Source of the DNA: JBEKTY01 sp049515555
GTDB taxonomy: Bacteria; Planctomycetota; Planctomycetia; Pirellulales; Thermoguttaceae
NCBI GenBank assembly: GCA_049515555.1
Contig: JBEKTY010000187.1
Coordinates: 1-14,507, forward strand
Length of the DNA: 14,507 bases
Direction: 5' to 3'
Every line of letters starts with the position of its first letter. Position 1 is the stretch's first letter. The notes below the pieces were generated by a model that saw only the letters and a list, made by a program, of their open reading frames with translations, did no database searches and was not told where the DNA came from. This document shows positions 13,564-14,507 of the stretch, in pieces. A program made the position numbers and the translations under genes.

Positions 13564-13597
13564 CGCGCCGAACTGTGCTCACTGACCGCTGAGTAGT

Positions 13598-13634
13598 GAG
13601 TTCTCGCCACTCGCCACTCACCACTCGCCACTCG
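13598..13634. repeat. Second AGTGGCG/CGCCACT repeat block, just upstream of the recombinase
   Basis: The first 22 bp (13598-13619) are an exact direct repeat of 13443-13464, and further CGCCACT units run to about 13634. The block ends some 6 bp before the recombinase ATG. No ordinary Shine-Dalgarno sequence therefore precedes that gene. Confidence 0.8.
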
Positions 13635-13640
13635 CTGACA

Positions 13641-14507
13641 ATGCTCACCGCCCTCGGCCGGTTTCTGCAATTCCTTCGCGTCGAGCGCAACGCCTCGCCC
13701 CTGACGATCAAGAGCTATCGCGAGGACCTGACGGCGCTGGCCGACTATCTATCCGAGGCCGGCGGCGGCCGATTGCCCGAGCCGGCCGCCGTTTCGGTGC
13801 TCGACCTGCGGGGCTACGTGTCGGCCCTGCACGAGGCGGGCTACGCCAAGACCACGATCGCCCGCCGGCTGGCCTCGCTGCGGAGCTTCTTCAAGTTCGG
13901 GCAGCGCGAGGGCTGGGCGCCTACGAACCCCGCCAAACCGCTGCGGAATCCGCGGAAGGGCCGCGATCTGCCGCACTTCCTCTCGGCCGAGGACATCGGC
14001 CGGCTGCTGGGCGCCCCGCCCGCCAATGGCCCCATGGGCCTGCGCGACCGGGCGATCCTCGAGACCATGTACTCGGCCGGGCTGCGGGTGAGCGAAGTGG
14101 TGGGCCTCAGCCGCGGCGACCTGGACCTGGCGGCGGGCATCCTCCGCGTCCGCGGCAAGGGCCGCCGCGAGCGCCTGGCGCCCGTGGGCTCCTACGCCGT
14201 GCGGGCCGTCGGGCATTGGCTGGCCGTGTGCGGCGTGAGCGCCCGCGAGCCCGAGGGCGCTGCCGCTCCCGTGTTCGTCAACCGCTTCGGCCGCCGCCTG
14301 ACCACCCGCAGCGTCGGCCGCATGCTCGAAAAGTACCTGCGCCAGACGGGCTTGGACCGCCGCACGACGCCCCATTCGCTGCGGCACAGCTTCGCTACGC
14401 ACCTGCTGGATCGCGGCGCCGACATCCGCAGCGTGCAGGAGTTGCTGGGACACAAGAGCCTGGTCACCACTCAGATCTACACCCACGTCAGCACGGCCGC
14501 CCTGCGC
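13641..14507 (+). CDS. Tyrosine recombinase XerC/XerD type, C-terminal end outside the window
   Basis: This is a site-specific recombinase that resolves chromosome dimers at dif-like sites during division, acting as a heterotetramer with a paralogue. The window holds 289 codons of a family about 295-310 long, so only the tail is missing. The N-terminal core-binding domain (residues 3-100, LGRFLQFLRVERNASPLT...) precedes the catalytic domain. Visible catalytic residues are R149 (AGLRVSEVVGL), K173 (RGKGRRER), H245 and R248 (PHSLRHSFATHLL), H271 (LGHKSL) and nucleophile Y280 (IYTHV). All are intact, so it should be active. XerC cannot be told from XerD by eye. ATG 13641 directly follows a repeat block and lacks a clear Shine-Dalgarno sequence. 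No integrase-specific features or att sites were noticed, so a housekeeping role is more likely than phage integration. Confidence 0.92.
   Translation, partial: MLTALGRFLQFLRVERNASPLTIKSYREDLTALADYLSEAGGGRLPEPAAVSVLDLRGYVSALHEAGYAKTTIARRLASLRSFFKFGQREGWAPTNPAKPLRNPRKGRDLPHFLSAEDIGRLLGAPPANGPMGLRDRAILETMYSAGLRVSEVVGLSRGDLDLAAGILRVRGKGRRERLAPVGSYAVRAVGHWLAVCGVSAREPEGAAAPVFVNRFGRRLTTRSVGRMLEKYLRQTGLDRRTTPHSLRHSFATHLLDRGADIRSVQELLGHKSLVTTQIYTHVSTAALR

Noticed and set aside
13411..13640. Possible CRISPR array
   Set aside because: The repeated units are 7 bp tandems and inverted copies; there are no equal-length unique spacers and no cas genes.

Overview
The window looks like a piece of a high-GC planctomycete chromosome, probably from the Pirellulales. 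This is inferred from the very GC-rich coding sequence, from several small or lipid-anchored proteins that resemble families I associate with that group, and from the density of short palindromic and heptameric repeats at gene ends. The genus cannot be named from the sequence alone.

Layout. On the minus strand from 4291 to 1 lie a 4-alpha-glucanotransferase (malQ), an overlapping cysteine-rich 4Fe-4S protein and, beyond a perfect 29-bp inverted repeat, a sodium:solute symporter cut by the left edge. From 4487 to 5877 there is a small accessory-looking islet: a ribbon-helix-helix-type antitoxin, a PIN toxin that has lost its middle, a possible direct-repeat operator and a secreted protein of unknown function. 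A plus-strand run follows: CCA-adding enzyme (cca), a 56-residue coiled-coil protein, and a siroheme sulfite/nitrite reductase (cysI-like) with two hairpin repeats inserted in frame.

Between cysI (plus) and ispG (minus), which converge, sits a two-gene minus-strand operon: a 109-residue protein and a 169-residue HEPN-like protein. It is enclosed by two inverted copies of one composite repeat (heptamers ATTGGGG/ATTAGGG plus a GGCTAACAGCC hairpin). The TAG stop codons of both cysI and ispG lie inside these repeats. Divergent from ispG is a probable outer-membrane lipoprotein with a TolB/CsgG-like N-terminal domain. After it come a small conserved-looking protein, a 230-bp mosaic of nested repeats, and a XerC/XerD-type tyrosine recombinase cut by the right edge.

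How the genes fit together. The window mixes housekeeping functions (tRNA 3' end maturation, isoprenoid synthesis, sulfur or nitrogen assimilation, glucan metabolism, chromosome dimer resolution) with accessory pieces. The strongest candidates for something undescribed are the HEPN-like gene pair enclosed by inverted repeats and the palindromic repeats, which abut stop codons and in one case have become protein-coding.
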